From Chrysochromulina tobinii (lineage: Eukaryota > Haptophyta > Prymnesiales > Chrysochromulinaceae), in the NCBI GenBank assembly GCA_001275005.1, contig JWZX01000478.1, positions 1-14,179 on the forward strand: DNA of 14,179 bases, read 5' to 3'. Below, one piece after another: positions 13,200 through 14,179 of this stretch (the first letter of the stretch is position 1; every line of letters begins with the position of its first letter). The translations under genes were made by a program, and so were the position numbers. The notes under the pieces were generated by a model, which was not told the DNA's origin, searched no databases, and saw only the letters and a list, made by a program, of their open reading frames with translations.

Positions 13200-14179
13200 A
13201 TTAATAGCTCACACCACCCACAGCGGCGCCTGCGACAGCGCGTTAACGCGCACTGCGCCAATCGGCATCGTTGAAGGACAGAATGACGGGCCGCTCGTTG
13301 CGGCGGCGCCCGCGATAGTTCGGTGGTGCGTGCCGCTCGAAGCGGCGTCAGCGGTAGCGTAGTGATATCTCACCCCGCCCGCGGCGGCGCCTACAATGGT
13401 TCAGTAGCTCATGCCGCTCAAAGCGGCGGCGACGATAGCATGGAAATAGCTCACGCCACCCACGGCGGTGCCTGCGACAGCTCAATAGCGCACTCCGCGC
13501 CAATCGGCGTTCATTGAAGGACAAAAGTGACAAGCCGCTCGCAGGCGCATGGCGGCGGCGCCCGCGATAGTTCGGTATAGCGCAAGCCGCTCGAAGCAGC
13601 GCGCGCGATAGCATAGCAGTAACTCACGCCGCCCATGGCGGCGCCTGCGATAGATTGGTAGCGTAAGCACGAAAATGACGCTCGAAGCGGCGTCGACGTT
13701 TTCGTAGTGATAGCTCACACCGCCCGCAGCGGTGCCTGCGATGGTTCGGCAGCTCATGCCGCCCAAAGCGGCGCCGACGATAGCCTAGTAATAGCTCACG
13801 CTGCCCACGGCGGCGCCCGCGATGGTTCGATAACGCGCGCCACGCCAGTGCCACGCGGCGGCGGCGCCGCGATGTATCGGTAGCACACACCGCTCAAAAA
13901 TGAACGTCGAAGATGGCATGGCAGTAGCTTGCGCCGCCCAACGGAGCCTGCGACAGCGCCGTAAGGCACGCCGATCTAAGCGGCGTGCGCCAGGGCACGA
14001 TAGGATATTTTCGCGCGAACATAGCAGCAGCTCACGCCGCCCACGGCGGCGCCTGCGACACGCAGTAGGGCACATAGAATGTTTTCGCGCGAACATAGCA
14101 GCAGCTCACGCCGCCCACGGCGGCGCCTGCGACATGCAGTAGCGCACGCAATAGCGCGCGCAGCAGTGGCGTCAACCGT
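13200..14179. repeat. Degenerate minisatellite of about 81-bp period with hairpin cores
   Basis: The motif GCGGCGCC or GCGGTGCC followed by (T/C)GCGA recurs at about 13223, 13303, 13384, 13465, 13555, 13638, 13729, 13810, 14046 and 14120, mostly 81-91 bp apart. Two hairpin cores alternate: GCCGCCCACGGCGGC after TAGCTCAC, and GCCGCTCGAAGCGGC. Sequences around GCGCCAATCGGC with GTTGAAGGACA or ATTGAAGGACA recur at 13256 and 13498, showing a higher-order period near 242 bp. The array reaches the window edge. No coding frame survives along it. Confidence 0.85.
14008..14155. repeat. Two near-identical 74-bp tandem copies at the array's right end
   Basis: Copies 14008-14081 and 14082-14155 both begin TTTTCGCGCGAACATAGCAG and contain the hairpin core GCCGCCCACGGCGGC. 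They differ at only a few bases. TTCGCGCGAA within them is a perfect 10-bp palindrome. This looks like a recently amplified variant of the 81-bp family. Confidence 0.9.

Noticed and set aside
1-14179. Bacterial or viral origin of the window
   Set aside because: The RsuA-type enzyme is bacterial in ancestry, but the WBP11-like gene, GT-AG introns with polypyrimidine tracts, absence of ribosome-binding sites and operons, and satellite DNA all point to a eukaryotic nucleus.

Overview
The window looks like nuclear DNA from a GC-rich microbial eukaryote, possibly an alga. Four things point that way: the C-terminal part of a spliceosome-associated WBP11/ELF5-type protein, a bacterial-type rRNA pseudouridine synthase behind a presequence-like N-terminus (as expected for organelle targeting), introns with classical polypyrimidine-AG acceptors, and long low-complexity coiled-coil proteins next to satellite DNA. 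I cannot name the species. A haptophyte or stramenopile alga would fit, but this is inference only.

Layout, left to right. (1) 3-1109 (+): 3' part of a WBP11-like gene, with an acidic tract, six copies of a 39-bp Pro-rich repeat, and the family's C-terminal motif. (2) 1250-2368 (+), 140 bp downstream: RsuA/RluB-type pseudouridine synthase with an S4 domain and an unexpected C-terminal UBA domain of the NAC-alpha kind; a 10-bp imperfect duplication appears to shift the frame in the last UBA helix. (3) 2376-3612: 1.2 kb between convergent genes with hairpins and short repeats but no convincing gene. (4) 3613-5703 (-): a disordered, acidic/basic, SP-rich protein of unknown function. Its first exon (5481-5703) is separated from the long exon by a 168-bp intron. 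(5) 5704-6070: bidirectional promoter interval. (6) 6071-8455 (+): an Ala/Glu/Gln-rich coiled-coil protein. (7) 8829-11792 (-), convergent with it: a second long coiled-coil protein. Its coding frame clearly continues at least 80-96 codons upstream of the first ATG in the open frame, so it has a missed 5' exon or a very short intron. (8) 12100-12380 (-): a short stretch with a coding signature and a strong splice acceptor, read as the 3' end of an unrecognised or broken gene. (9) about 12390-13150: five tandem units of about 160 bp arranged as a 321-bp dimeric satellite. (10) about 13200 to the right edge: a degenerate minisatellite of about 81 bp with hairpin-forming cores, ending in two near-identical 74-bp copies.

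The genes do not form an evident pathway. The left part (1-11850) is gene-dense, with overlapping-scale intergenic gaps and both divergent and convergent pairs. The right 1.8 kb is satellite. I found no tRNA, rRNA, CRISPR array, phage or plasmid feature. No previously undescribed multi-gene system is evident. The most unusual items are the pseudouridine synthase-UBA fusion, the hidden exons, and the two satellite families.
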